Positions 17,707-25,778 of a stretch of 38,139 nucleotides of DNA are shown one piece after another (position 1 is the stretch's first letter; each line of letters starts with the position of its first letter). A program made the translations under genes and the position numbers. Under the pieces are notes generated by a model. The model searched no databases, was not told where the DNA came from, and was given only the letters and a program-made list of their open reading frames with translations. Source of the DNA: JBCCCJ01 sp039029315 (GTDB lineage: Bacteria > Bacteroidota > Bacteroidia > J057); assembly GCA_039029315.1 (NCBI GenBank), contig JBCCGK010000112.1:1-38139 (forward strand), given 5' to 3'.

Positions 17707-18516
17707 ATGAAAAACCTCTGCATCCATACGATTACAACCAAAGGCTGGGATTTTGCTACAGCTTGTGAGGCGTATTCAAAGGCCGGAATTACAGGAATTT
17801 CGATTTGGCAGGACGCCATTGAACAGCTATCTGTTCAGGAAACTAGACAAATTCTACAAGATTCCAATCTAGAGGTAGTCTCCTATGTCCGTGGAGGATT
17901 TTTTGCTCATGCCTCAGCTACAGAGCGGGCAAAAGCCATTGACCAAAACAAGCAGATGATCGATGAAGCTGCCGAGATCTCGGCTCCCTCTCTGGTTCTG
18001 GTGTGTGGAGCAGATCCTGGCCAGTCACTGGAAAGGTCCCGAGGGCAAATTCGCGATGGGATTGAGGCAATTGTTCCTCATGCAGCCCAAAGAGGAGTAA
18101 AATTGTCCATTGAACCATTGCATCCCATGTATGCAGGGGCCCGCTCAGCCATCAACTCTATGGCCAGTGCCAATGAGATGGCTGAGAAGATTGACTCTCC
18201 TTGGGTAGGGATCGCTATCGATGTCTATCATGTGTGGTGGGAACCCAATTTGCAGAATGAAATTGCACGATGTGGGAACAACAACAATCTGTTTGCCTAT
18301 CATATCTGTGATTGGAAAGTGCCCACTGAACATCTTCTGTTGGACAGAGGTCTCATGGGAGAAGGATGCATCCCCATCCAACAAATCACCAACTGGGTAA
18401 CAGAAGCAGGCTTTAATGGCTATGAAGAAGTCGAGATATTTTCAACCAAGTACTGGGAAATGGATCAACAAACCTGGCTCAACATGATCATCATGGCATA
18501 TGCTGACTTGAAGTAG
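17707..18516 (+). CDS. Sugar phosphate isomerase/epimerase (xylose-isomerase-like TIM barrel)
   Basis: A 269-residue TIM-barrel protein of the AP-endonuclease-2/xylose-isomerase-like superfamily, cytoplasmic. Candidate metal ligands follow the family pattern: Glu in LSIEPLHP, Asp and His in AIDVYHVWW, His in AYHICDW, and a C-terminal Glu in YEEVEIFS. Such enzymes isomerise or epimerise keto-sugars, inositol derivatives or 3-keto-sugars; the exact substrate is not readable. The Gfo/Idh/MocA gene follows on the same strand after 157 bases, a frequent pairing in 3-keto-glycoside or inositol-type pathways, so joint function is likely. Confidence 0.85.
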   Translation: MKNLCIHTITTKGWDFATACEAYSKAGITGISIWQDAIEQLSVQETRQILQDSNLEVVSYVRGGFFAHASATERAKAIDQNKQMIDEAAEISAPSLVLVCGADPGQSLERSRGQIRDGIEAIVPHAAQRGVKLSIEPLHPMYAGARSAINSMASANEMAEKIDSPWVGIAIDVYHVWWEPNLQNEIARCGNNNNLFAYHICDWKVPTEHLLLDRGLMGEGCIPIQQITNWVTEAGFNGYEEVEIFSTKYWEMDQQTWLNMIIMAYADLK

Positions 18517-18598
18517 GAAAGAAAAAATGCCCTGTCATGAAATGAGACAAAGACGGAAGTTTCCCCTGATATCCCCAATATCAAGCTCACCAATCCAG

Positions 18599-18675
18599 CC
18601 CCCAATCACCCAATCACCAAAAACCAATAACCCAATCACCAATAACCAATCACCAATAACTCAATCACCCCATAT
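18599..18675 (+). repeat. G-free, CA-rich degenerate tandem repeat ahead of the Gfo/Idh gene
   Basis: Seventy-seven bases contain no G. They comprise five copies of AATCACC interspersed with AATAAC units (e.g. CCCAATCACC, CCAATAACC). The tract ends at the A and T of the start codon at 18674. It would make an unstructured leader or a C-rich/G-poor Rho-loading (rut-like) segment. Confidence 0.8.
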
Positions 18676-19816
18676 GCACAAAATAGGTATCATCATGAAC
18701 GGCGTTACAGGCCGCATGGGCACCAATCAGCACCTGATGCGATCTATCGTCGAAATCATCCGACAAGGAGGCGTACAAATCAGTCCAGGAGAAGTCATCA
18801 TGCCAGATCCAATTCTGGTTGGGCGAAATGCAAGCAAACTCCAGAAGCTATGCAAGATGTCTGGAATAGAGAAAATGACAACAGATCTGGATGAAGCCCT
18901 GGCCGATCCCAACAATCAGATTTATTTCGATGCCTCCATCACCTCCCGCAGAGCCTGGGGAGTCAAAAAAGCAGTTGCCGCAGGCAAACATGTCTATTGT
19001 GAAAAACCAAGTGGTGTGACTGTAGAGGAAGCCCTGGAATTGCATCGGATCTGCGAAGCTGCTGGCCTGAAACATGGCGTGGTTCAGGACAAACTCTTCC
19101 TACCAGGTTTGGTCAAATTAAGACGACTGATGGAAAATGACTTTTTTGGCCGAATTTTTTCTGTCAGAGGAGAATTTGGCTACTGGGTATTTGAAGGGCA
19201 TACCGTTCCTGCCCAGCGACCCTCATGGAATTATCGAAAAGAAGATGGAGGAAGTATCATCATTGATATGCTTTGCCATTGGCGATATGTGTTGGACAAT
19301 CTGTTCGGACATGTCAAAGCCGTATCCTGTATGGGAGCGACCCATATTCCAGAGCGCGTCGATGAGCAGGGGAATGCCTATGATTGTACAGCAGATGATG
19401 CTGCCTATGCGACCTTCGAACTGGAAGGCGGGGTCATTGCCCATTTCAATTCCTCCTGGTGTGTGCGGGTGAAGCGAGACGATCTGTTGACGATTCAGGT
19501 AGATGGCACCAAAGGATCAGCCGTTGCCGGCTTGCGTGAATGCTGGACACAATCCTATGGCAATACGCCCAAGCCAGTCTGGAATCCAGATATAGCCCAA
19601 CCGATTCAGTTTGCCGAAAACTGGAACCGTGTCCCAGATCAGGAACCCTACGAAAATGCGTTCAAGGTACAATGGGAGATGTTTCTTCGACATATCGTTT
19701 TGGACGAACCATTTCCTTATACCTTGCTAGAAGGCGCTAAAGGGGTACAACTGGCAGAGGCAGGCCTGGAAAGTTGGGAAAAAAGAGCCTGGGTGTCCCT
19801 TCCCGATCTTCAATAG
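18674..19816 (+). CDS. Gfo/Idh/MocA family NAD(P)-dependent oxidoreductase
   Basis: A 380-residue cytoplasmic dehydrogenase acting on a sugar or sugar derivative. An N-terminal Rossmann fold carries the unusual dinucleotide loop IMNGVTGRMGTNQ, and the family hallmark EKP appears in HVYCEKPSGVT, where Lys is catalytic. The C-terminal substrate domain includes DGGSIIIDMLCHWRYVLDNLFG, which supplies the usual Asp/His pair. An earlier in-frame ATG at 18527 would add a 49-residue low-complexity tail read from the G-free repeat (SPITQSPKTNNPITNN), so I prefer 18674. It probably shares a transcript with the isomerase upstream. Confidence 0.9.
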   Translation: MHKIGIIMNGVTGRMGTNQHLMRSIVEIIRQGGVQISPGEVIMPDPILVGRNASKLQKLCKMSGIEKMTTDLDEALADPNNQIYFDASITSRRAWGVKKAVAAGKHVYCEKPSGVTVEEALELHRICEAAGLKHGVVQDKLFLPGLVKLRRLMENDFFGRIFSVRGEFGYWVFEGHTVPAQRPSWNYRKEDGGSIIIDMLCHWRYVLDNLFGHVKAVSCMGATHIPERVDEQGNAYDCTADDAAYATFELEGGVIAHFNSSWCVRVKRDDLLTIQVDGTKGSAVAGLRECWTQSYGNTPKPVWNPDIAQPIQFAENWNRVPDQEPYENAFKVQWEMFLRHIVLDEPFPYTLLEGAKGVQLAEAGLESWEKRAWVSLPDLQ

Positions 19817-20432
19817 AGAATTTTCGGGAGGAGGGAGACAAGCAAACAATTCCTCCCAATGACATATTAGATCTAGGGTTGACTACCAAAGGAAAGAAAT
19901 TCCCATCCTTTGATAGTCAGCAAGTGTATCTTCGGTTCCCCCATAGCACAAAGGCTTATCCCATTGTCAGCGGGTGGGAGACTGCCAATACAGGAGCTTC
20001 TAAAGGCTAAATCCTTTGTACCGATACAGAATGCCACTCCAATTGGGAGCAGACTTATCTGGCCTACCTGTCGTTTCTGCCTTAAACAGAAAAAGCGGTT
20101 GAAGTGCCTGCTCAACAATGATGGCATTAGACGTTACTGTGGCCGTAGGGGCCGCCTGTCGAGGAGGAAGTTGGCCGCTTGAAGTAAAACCGAATTGCTT
20201 GGAGGGAGTTCGAGAGCTTAGATTGGTATTCCAGGAAAAAGGAAAGTGGGATATCATAGCAGAAGATTAGGCTGGTTTGTAACGAAAGAATGAGGCGAAA
20301 ATATCCCGACAACAATGGGCTCTTGTGTGTCTGAAACAAACATACATCAAAATCATATATTTTCCATTCCGAAAGAACAGATCATTTACGCATACGGTCT
20401 TCAAGTTTCCCCAAATTCTTACATTCAAGCTT
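19817..20432. other. 616-base gap without a convincing gene
   Basis: Several short frames exist on both strands, the longest about 80-90 codons, but none has a recognisable fold, a signal or a plausible start context. A hairpin at 19880-19919 probably closes the upstream operon. The remainder may hold the esterase promoter or an eroded gene. One minus-strand frame (20000-20257) ends TTGRPDKSAPNWSGILYRYKG, which looks mildly protein-like, and could be a gene remnant. Confidence 0.45.
19880..19919 (+). terminator. Stem-loop after the Gfo/Idh gene
   Basis: TGACTACCAAAGGA and TCCTTTGATAGTCA pair over 14 positions with one non-Watson-Crick pair around a 12-base loop, about 63 bases after the stop codon. 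No strong T-run follows, so it may stabilise or terminate the transcript. Confidence 0.5.
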
Positions 20433-21299
20433 ATGAAGAACCCAAAATGGACAGTTGTCGCCTTATTGTGTGGGTTCCTGAGTGGACAAATCATGACTCG
20501 GGCCCAATCTTCAGAAGTCCTCTACATTTGGCCAGACAAAGTGCCTGGAGAAGCTGGCCCCAAACATGATCCCGTTCAGACTGAGAATACAAGCGGAAAT
20601 GTGATGCGAATCACCGATATCACCAATCCTGCATTGCTTATGTTCAGACCCGATCCTCTCAAAGACCGAAAAGCTGGAATCATTGTCTGTCCGGGAGGTG
20701 GCTACAATATTCTCGCCATAGACAAGGAAGGCTACGAAATCGCTGAATGGTTAGCCGAGCAAGGGTTCCATGCCTTCGTTCTTCAATACCGTGTGCCGCA
20801 AAAGCAATTGGGTGCCCTGGCAGATCTTCAACGCTCCTTGAGAATTGTTCGAAGTCAGGCGGCAGATAAGGGACTAGATGTTGACAAAGTAGGCGTTCTG
20901 GGATTTTCTGCTGGCGGGCACCTATGCGCCAGCGCCAGTACGCGATTTGATTCGGCAGTCTATGATGCAGCAGATCCAATCGACACATTGTCTTGTCGCC
21001 CCGATTTTGCCTTGTTGGTGTATCCAGCTTATCTGGATCGAGGAGAGCAAAACAGCCTTTCGCCAGATCTTGTACTCACGCCCCAAACCCCTCCTATGTT
21101 TTTGTTTGCGACGGCTGATGATCGGCATGCCAACAGCAGCCTTGTGATGGCGAGTGCGTTGAGATGGGCAGGCATATCCGTTGAGTGCCACCTCCTGCCA
21201 GCTGGAGGACATGGATATGGAATGCGTAGCGGCAATAGTGCTGCAGAGACCTGGCCCCAATTGGCAAAGACTTGGTTGCAGGAAGTGATAAAAAAGTAA
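20433..21299 (+). CDS. Secreted alpha/beta hydrolase, acetyl-xylan-esterase-like
   Basis: A 288-residue exported hydrolase. The start at 20433 yields a signal peptide (MKNPKWTVVALLCGFLSG...TRAQ) with probable cleavage near residue 25; the longer frame has no signal features. The fold is shown by the oxyanion segment CPGGGYN, the nucleophile elbow GFSAGGH, an acid in FATADDRHAN and the final His in LPAGGHGYGM. It resembles the Bacteroidota esterases that remove acetyl or feruloyl groups from plant xylan. The converging arabinose operon ends 85 bases downstream. Deacetylation of arabinoxylan or pectin side chains would suit the locus, but this is inference. Confidence 0.85.
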   Translation: MKNPKWTVVALLCGFLSGQIMTRAQSSEVLYIWPDKVPGEAGPKHDPVQTENTSGNVMRITDITNPALLMFRPDPLKDRKAGIIVCPGGGYNILAIDKEGYEIAEWLAEQGFHAFVLQYRVPQKQLGALADLQRSLRIVRSQAADKGLDVDKVGVLGFSAGGHLCASASTRFDSAVYDAADPIDTLSCRPDFALLVYPAYLDRGEQNSLSPDLVLTPQTPPMFLFATADDRHANSSLVMASALRWAGISVECHLLPAGGHGYGMRSGNSAAETWPQLAKTWLQEVIKK

Positions 21300-21310
21300 T
21301 GTATTCTTCC

Positions 21311-21331
21311 TGCTGAATGAGGATGCTCAGC
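21311..21331. terminator. Weak stem-loop between converging esterase and araA
   Basis: TGCTGA and TCAGCG(G) can form a 6-7 pair stem (one wobble) around a 10-base loop, followed by a T/C-rich stretch. It lies in the 85-base gap between two converging genes and could serve the plus-strand transcript. Confidence 0.3.
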
Positions 21332-21384
21332 GGTCCTGTTTGTCTTTTCCTCATTTGCGTTCTACAGACTGAGCAAATTCCCCC

Positions 21385-22905
21385 TCATCCCCCCAATCCT
21401 TTCATCACATGATAATACACCTCATTGTTCCGCAGGCTTTGTTTGAAATTCCGTAGACTTGTGTCCTGGTCAATCACCAGCAGTTCAATATCCGCCATCT
21501 CGGCAAAGTCCTCGAGATGTTCCACTGTCAGATTTTGTGAGTAGACTGTATGATGCGCACCTCCTGCATGAATCCATGCTGCAGCTGCGGTTGGGAGATC
21601 GGGCTGAGGACGCCAAAAGACGCTGGCGACAGGAAGCTTTGGGAGATTTTCCAGGGGTTCCAGGGCCTCGACAGGATTGACCAACAATCGGAAGCGATTT
21701 CCCACATCAATCAAGGACGCATTCAAAGCAGGACCCGCCCCTGCGGTAAAGACCAGCCGGACAGGATCTTCTTTTCCCCCAATCCCTAGTGGATGGATTT
21801 CGCAACTAGGAGGATGTGCGGCAATACTGGGACAAATTTCCAACATATGTGCACCGAGTACCCCCATTCCCTTCGGATCAAAATGATAGGTGTAATCTTC
21901 CATGAAAGAATTGCCTCCATCCAGCCCTGAAGCCATGACCTTCATTGCACGAAGCAAGGCGGCAGTTTTCCAATCCCCTTCTGCGCCAAATCCATAACCC
22001 TCTGCCATCAATCGTTGAGCTGCAATACCTGGTAACTGCGTCAATCCATGAAGATTCTCAAATGTATCGGTAAAGGCCGTGAAGCCCCCTTCATCTAAAA
22101 ATGACCGCAATCCCAACTCAATTCTGGCCGCCTCCAGGAGGGCGTCTCTTTGTGCGCCATTGGATTGCAGGCTGTCCATCACCTGATATTGTTCCTCATA
22201 TTCAGCCACCAGGCCTTGAATGGCCTGATCCGAAACGCCATTCAGGTGAGGCTTGAGATCTCCTAGTCCATACCCATTGACAGAGAATCCAAACTGTATT
22301 TGTGCAGATACCTTGTTGCCTTCTGTCACTGCCACTTCCCGCATATTGTCACCCAATCTGGCAAGCTTGATGCCTTGCAATTCCTGCCAACCCAGAGCAG
22401 CTCTGCTCCAATTTCCTAGTTTTTTCTGGATCTCGGGATGTTGCCAATGTCCCACGATTACTTTCCTGGCCAGTCGCATGCGACTATTGATAAAGCCAAA
22501 TTCTCTTCCACCATGCGCAGACTGATGCATATTCATATAGTCCATGTCAATCTCTGACCAGGGAATATTCTGGTGAAATTGAGTATGGAGGTGGACCATC
22601 GGTTTGTGTAGAATCTTCAAGCCGTTGATCCACATCTTTGCGGGAGAGAATGTATGCATCCATGCGATCAGACCGATGCAGGAGTCCGTGGCATTGGCTT
22701 CCTTGCATAGGCCGAGAATGTCTTCAGGGGTAGTGAGAAGCGCTTTGAATCGTATGCTAACAGGAATGTCATCTGATTGATTCAGGAAGCTGGCAAGTTC
22801 TTGTGAATGATTGTGGACTTGTTCCAGGACTTCTGGCCCGTAAAGGTGCTGACTGCCGGTGATGAACCAGAGTTCATAATTCTGGAGGTGAGGAAATGTG
22901 GACAT
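21385..22905 (-). CDS. araA: L-arabinose isomerase
   Basis: Converts L-arabinose to L-ribulose in the cytoplasm, the first step of the bacterial arabinose pathway, using Mn2+. At 506 residues it matches the usual ~500. The N-terminus is diagnostic (YELWFITGSQHLYGPEVL), and the active-site segments are present: Glu in GAEGDWKTAALLRAMK, Glu in FMEDYTYHFDP, His in GAHMLEICPS and His in AGGAHHTVYSQ. It is the last gene of the araB-araD-araA operon, starting 8 bases after the araD stop. No truncation or missing residue is seen. Confidence 0.97.
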   Translation of the reverse strand: MSTFPHLQNYELWFITGSQHLYGPEVLEQVHNHSQELASFLNQSDDIPVSIRFKALLTTPEDILGLCKEANATDSCIGLIAWMHTFSPAKMWINGLKILHKPMVHLHTQFHQNIPWSEIDMDYMNMHQSAHGGREFGFINSRMRLARKVIVGHWQHPEIQKKLGNWSRAALGWQELQGIKLARLGDNMREVAVTEGNKVSAQIQFGFSVNGYGLGDLKPHLNGVSDQAIQGLVAEYEEQYQVMDSLQSNGAQRDALLEAARIELGLRSFLDEGGFTAFTDTFENLHGLTQLPGIAAQRLMAEGYGFGAEGDWKTAALLRAMKVMASGLDGGNSFMEDYTYHFDPKGMGVLGAHMLEICPSIAAHPPSCEIHPLGIGGKEDPVRLVFTAGAGPALNASLIDVGNRFRLLVNPVEALEPLENLPKLPVASVFWRPQPDLPTAAAAWIHAGGAHHTVYSQNLTVEHLEDFAEMADIELLVIDQDTSLRNFKQSLRNNEVYYHVMKGLGG

Positions 22906-22913
22906 ATGAGTAG

Positions 22914-23618
22914 TTAGCTTACCTGGCCATAATAAGAATTCGGTCCATGCTTGCGCTCGAAATGCTTCTGGATCAATGTGTCTTTCAGTCTGGGCGCTTG
23001 AGGGTTAATCGTCAGGGCAAGAAAGGCCATTTTGGCACATTCTTCCAGGACTGCACTATTGTATACAGCCTTGTTCACTGTTTTTCCCCATGTAAAAGGT
23101 GCATGATTCCCAATTAGGATCATTTCTACCTCTTCATAACTCAGGCCTCTTGCCTCGAATTCGTTCAGGATCTGAAACCCGGTTTCATATTCATAATTTC
23201 CTTTGATCATCTCATCCTTCATCGGCGGAGCGCAAGGGATATCCACAGTCAGGTGATCAGCATGGGTTGTGCCCATGATGGGAACATCACGTTGAGCCTG
23301 TGCCCAGGCGGTTCCATAGGTGGAGTGGGTATGCACAATGCCTCCTATATTCTCCCAATGTTTGTAGAGGACGGCATGTGTTTTGGTATCGGAAGAGGGG
23401 CGTAAGCTTCCTTCAACTACTTGTGAATCAAAATCCACAATGACCATGTCTTTCACAGCCAAATCTTTGTAGGGAACGCCGCTGGGTTTGATCGCGAATA
23501 CAGCTTCCTTGCGGTCTACCGCACTGGCATTGCCAAAGGTAAAGAGGACCAGATCCAATTCTGGCAACTGCATATTGGCTTCGTAAGCAGCTTCTTTGAT
23601 AGATTGATATCGACTCAT
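22914..23618 (-). CDS. araD: L-ribulose-5-phosphate 4-epimerase
   Basis: Epimerises L-ribulose 5-phosphate to D-xylulose 5-phosphate, feeding the pentose phosphate pathway. It has 234 residues, close to the 231 of the E. coli enzyme. It belongs to the class II aldolase/epimerase family with a Zn site from HTHSTYGTAWAQ and the later His of IGNHAPFTWGK; the phosphate-binding GNAS and KPSG segments are also present (FTFGNASAVDR, AIKPSGVPY). The start codon overlaps the araB stop by four bases (ATGA), so translation is probably coupled. Second gene in the operon. Confidence 0.96.
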   Translation of the reverse strand: MSRYQSIKEAAYEANMQLPELDLVLFTFGNASAVDRKEAVFAIKPSGVPYKDLAVKDMVIVDFDSQVVEGSLRPSSDTKTHAVLYKHWENIGGIVHTHSTYGTAWAQAQRDVPIMGTTHADHLTVDIPCAPPMKDEMIKGNYEYETGFQILNEFEARGLSYEEVEMILIGNHAPFTWGKTVNKAVYNSAVLEECAKMAFLALTINPQAPRLKDTLIQKHFERKHGPNSYYGQVS

Positions 23619-25291
23619 GAGGAATAAACAGGTTCTAGGAGATCACCGAACGCACAATATTGTTGGTAGAGAGAATCGTAATGAGCAGCCTTCGCTTCAT
23701 CAGGCAAGTATTCGGCCTCAAATCCGGCTCCCATGGCTTGCATGGCATCTGACACCGATGGATACACACCTGCTACTGTTGCAGCAAACATCGCTGCACC
23801 CAGCGCACAGGTTTGTTCTGAGCGAGCAATTTTGATCGGACGATTGAGGACATCAGCCATAACTTGCATGATAAAAGGTGATTTTTTGGCTACCCCACCC
23901 AGGCCAATGATGCCTTCAATGGGAACGCCTTCCTCCTGGAATCGTTCCACAATTTTTCGCGCACCGAAACAGGTGGCTTCGACCAGGGCGCGGAAGATGA
24001 CCGGAGCATCGCTGCCCAAATTCAGTCCCATGATCGCTCCTTTGAGCGCCTGATTGGCATCAGGGGTTCGTCTGCCATTGAGCCAATCCAGAGCAATGAC
24101 ACTGGAATTGTCTGGGTCAACCTTCTCTGCAGCTTCACTGAGGGCTGGAATCATCTTGTCGAGGGCTTCTTCAATCAGTTTGGCTTTCGTCTCCTCATCG
24201 ATCAATTGACTCTTGCCGATCAACTCGGTGATGGGGTAGGAGAGAACCTTCTTGAACCATGCGTACACATCCCCAAAAGCTGACTGTCCAGCTTCCAGAC
24301 CCAGCATGCCCGGAATCACAGATCCATCCACCTGTCCGCAGATTCCCTTGACCAGCTTGTCTCCGAATTTGTCAGTTGGAGCGATGAGGATATCGCAGGT
24401 AGAAGTTCCCATGATTTTGCTGAGGTAATAGGGTTGAATCTCACCCCCAACAGCACCCATATGTGCATCAAATGCACCAACCCCTACCACAACTTCTGTT
24501 GTCAATCCCAGCCGGTCGGCCCATTCCTGGGTGAGCTTGCCTACCGATACCTCGGATGTATAGGTCTCGCTAAACATGCGATTGCTCAGCCCATCGAGGA
24601 GTGGATCGAGGGCGACAAAGAAGTCATTGGGCGGCAAGCCATTGAACTCCTCATGCCAGAGAGCCTTGTGTCCCGCAGCACATCGACTTCGTTTCATGTG
24701 CATGACATCATTGCCCCCAGTAAGGAGATGAGGAATCCAGTCACAATGTTCTACCCAGGAATAGGCAGCATCTCGGATGGAGGGATCGACTCTAAGTGTT
24801 CTGAGAATTTTTGCCCAAAACCATTCCGAAGAATAGATGCCGCCTTCATACTTGGAATAGTCAATCTCCCATTCGGCACAGAGGGCGTTGATCTCAGCAG
24901 CTTCTTGAATACCCGTATGATCTTTCCACAAAATAAACATGGCATGTGGATTTTCTTCAAATCCTGCTGTTAAGGAAAGAGGGGTTCCTGCTCGGTCCAC
25001 AGCGACAGGGGTAGAACCTGTCGTATCAATGGAAATCCCCTTGACAAGGGAAGCTGTGCCGTCAGGTGCATGAGTCAATGCTTCTTTGATACTATTCTCC
25101 AGGCCCTCGACATAATCCAGGGGATGTTGCCGAAACTGATTTTGGGCAGGGATACAGTAGTGTCCTTCTGCCCACCTCTGATAAGGATGCACAGCGCTCC
25201 CTACTTCTGTTCCATTGGCTGCATCGATGATGACTGCTCGTACTGAGTCCGTCCCATAATCGAGGCCGATGACGTATGATTGATCGCTCAT
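23615..25291 (-). CDS. araB: L-ribulokinase
   Basis: Phosphorylates L-ribulose to L-ribulose 5-phosphate using ATP. It is a 558-residue FGGY-family kinase, near the ~566 of E. coli AraB. Features include the N-terminal nucleotide loop VIGLDYGTDSVRAVIID, the ribulokinase stretch FILWKDHTGIQEAAEIN, a mid-protein GVGAFDAHMGAVGG, and the C-terminal GLGGVAKKSPFIMQVMADVLNRPI with QTCALGAAMFAA. It is the promoter-proximal gene of the operon. The upstream 147 bases before element copy 4 carry a perfect inverted repeat and a short direct repeat, likely regulatory. Confidence 0.96.
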   Translation of the reverse strand: MSDQSYVIGLDYGTDSVRAVIIDAANGTEVGSAVHPYQRWAEGHYCIPAQNQFRQHPLDYVEGLENSIKEALTHAPDGTASLVKGISIDTTGSTPVAVDRAGTPLSLTAGFEENPHAMFILWKDHTGIQEAAEINALCAEWEIDYSKYEGGIYSSEWFWAKILRTLRVDPSIRDAAYSWVEHCDWIPHLLTGGNDVMHMKRSRCAAGHKALWHEEFNGLPPNDFFVALDPLLDGLSNRMFSETYTSEVSVGKLTQEWADRLGLTTEVVVGVGAFDAHMGAVGGEIQPYYLSKIMGTSTCDILIAPTDKFGDKLVKGICGQVDGSVIPGMLGLEAGQSAFGDVYAWFKKVLSYPITELIGKSQLIDEETKAKLIEEALDKMIPALSEAAEKVDPDNSSVIALDWLNGRRTPDANQALKGAIMGLNLGSDAPVIFRALVEATCFGARKIVERFQEEGVPIEGIIGLGGVAKKSPFIMQVMADVLNRPIKIARSEQTCALGAAMFAATVAGVYPSVSDAMQAMGAGFEAEYLPDEAKAAHYDSLYQQYCAFGDLLEPVYSS

Positions 25292-25343
25292 GTAGGTGAA
25301 AAATTAGGATTCCAGTGTTATGAGAGCAAGTTGAGAATTAGAT

Positions 25344-25356
25344 GGTCAACGGTCAA
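25344..25356 (-). promoter_or_regulatory. Direct repeat TTGACC-G-TTGACC upstream of araB
   Basis: On the minus strand two TTGACC hexamers are spaced 7 bases apart, about 55-65 bases before the araB start. They could be half-sites for a regulator with tandem binding such as an AraC-type HTH, but the spacing is short for that family (about one helical turn is more common). Confidence 0.3.
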
Positions 25357-25377
25357 TTTTTTTTGCAGGAAATCGGT

Positions 25378-25398
25378 AGCAGTTTCACGAAAACTGCT
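25378..25398. promoter_or_regulatory. Perfect 8+8 inverted repeat upstream of araB, candidate operator
   Basis: AGCAGTTT and AAACTGCT are exact inverses separated by 5 bases, centred about 97 bases upstream of the araB ATG and between it and element copy 4. The size fits a dimeric-repressor operator, though it could also be a small hairpin. No LacI/GntR-type regulator gene is in the window; the nearest regulator is the divergent hybrid kinase at 25779. Confidence 0.45.
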
Positions 25399-25438
25399 GA
25401 TGTACCCAATAAGCCAGGATACGGAGAAAAAAGAATAA

Positions 25439-25599
25439 GAGACTGTTTAGGAATCTGTGCTGAGAATTTTCATGGTGTATTTTTTTCTCAGGCAAGGCTC
25501 TTTTTTGTTCTCATAGTGATGCTATGAGAACAAAAAAAGCCGCAGAATGAGGAAAAAAGACGCATACAAAAAATAAGTGACAGATTTTCAAACAGTCTC
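25439..25599 (-). mobile_element. 161-bp palindromic MITE-like element, copy 4 (inverted)
   Basis: Identical length to copies 1-3 but in the opposite orientation. It is flanked by a perfect TAA duplication (25436-25438 and 25600-25602). The central hairpin GTTCTCATAG-tgatg-CTATGAGAAC is perfect. It lies between divergent araB and the hybrid regulator, separating their promoters. Confidence 0.9.
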
Positions 25600-25778
25600 T
25601 AAGCATATTATTTTTTCGATCGTCTAATACGACTTAATCTACAGACTGAGATCTTGTTCGCAATCTCCAATAATTTGGGATTCAACATAAATTTCCCTTT
25701 TTTCAATTCCAGAAATACAACCCTTCCTTTTTGCAACCCTGTATCTCTCTTCCTTCAGAACCTTATTCCCACCCTCAG

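Noticed and set aside
18527..18673. N-terminal extension of the Gfo/Idh protein (49 residues)
   Set aside because: It would be translated from the G-free repeat into a low-complexity Ser/Pro/Asn tail in front of the Rossmann strand; the ATG at 18674 starts exactly at the fold.
19873..20257. Minus-strand frames of about 85 codons, one ending SAPNWSGILYRYKG
   Set aside because: Mildly protein-like but no start context, partner or family recognised; recorded only as a possible remnant in the intergenic entry.
12307..25599. A true composite transposon carrying the arabinose and uronate genes
   Set aside because: The bracketing elements have different target triplets (TTA/TTA and TAA/TAA), showing two independent insertions rather than one composite jump.
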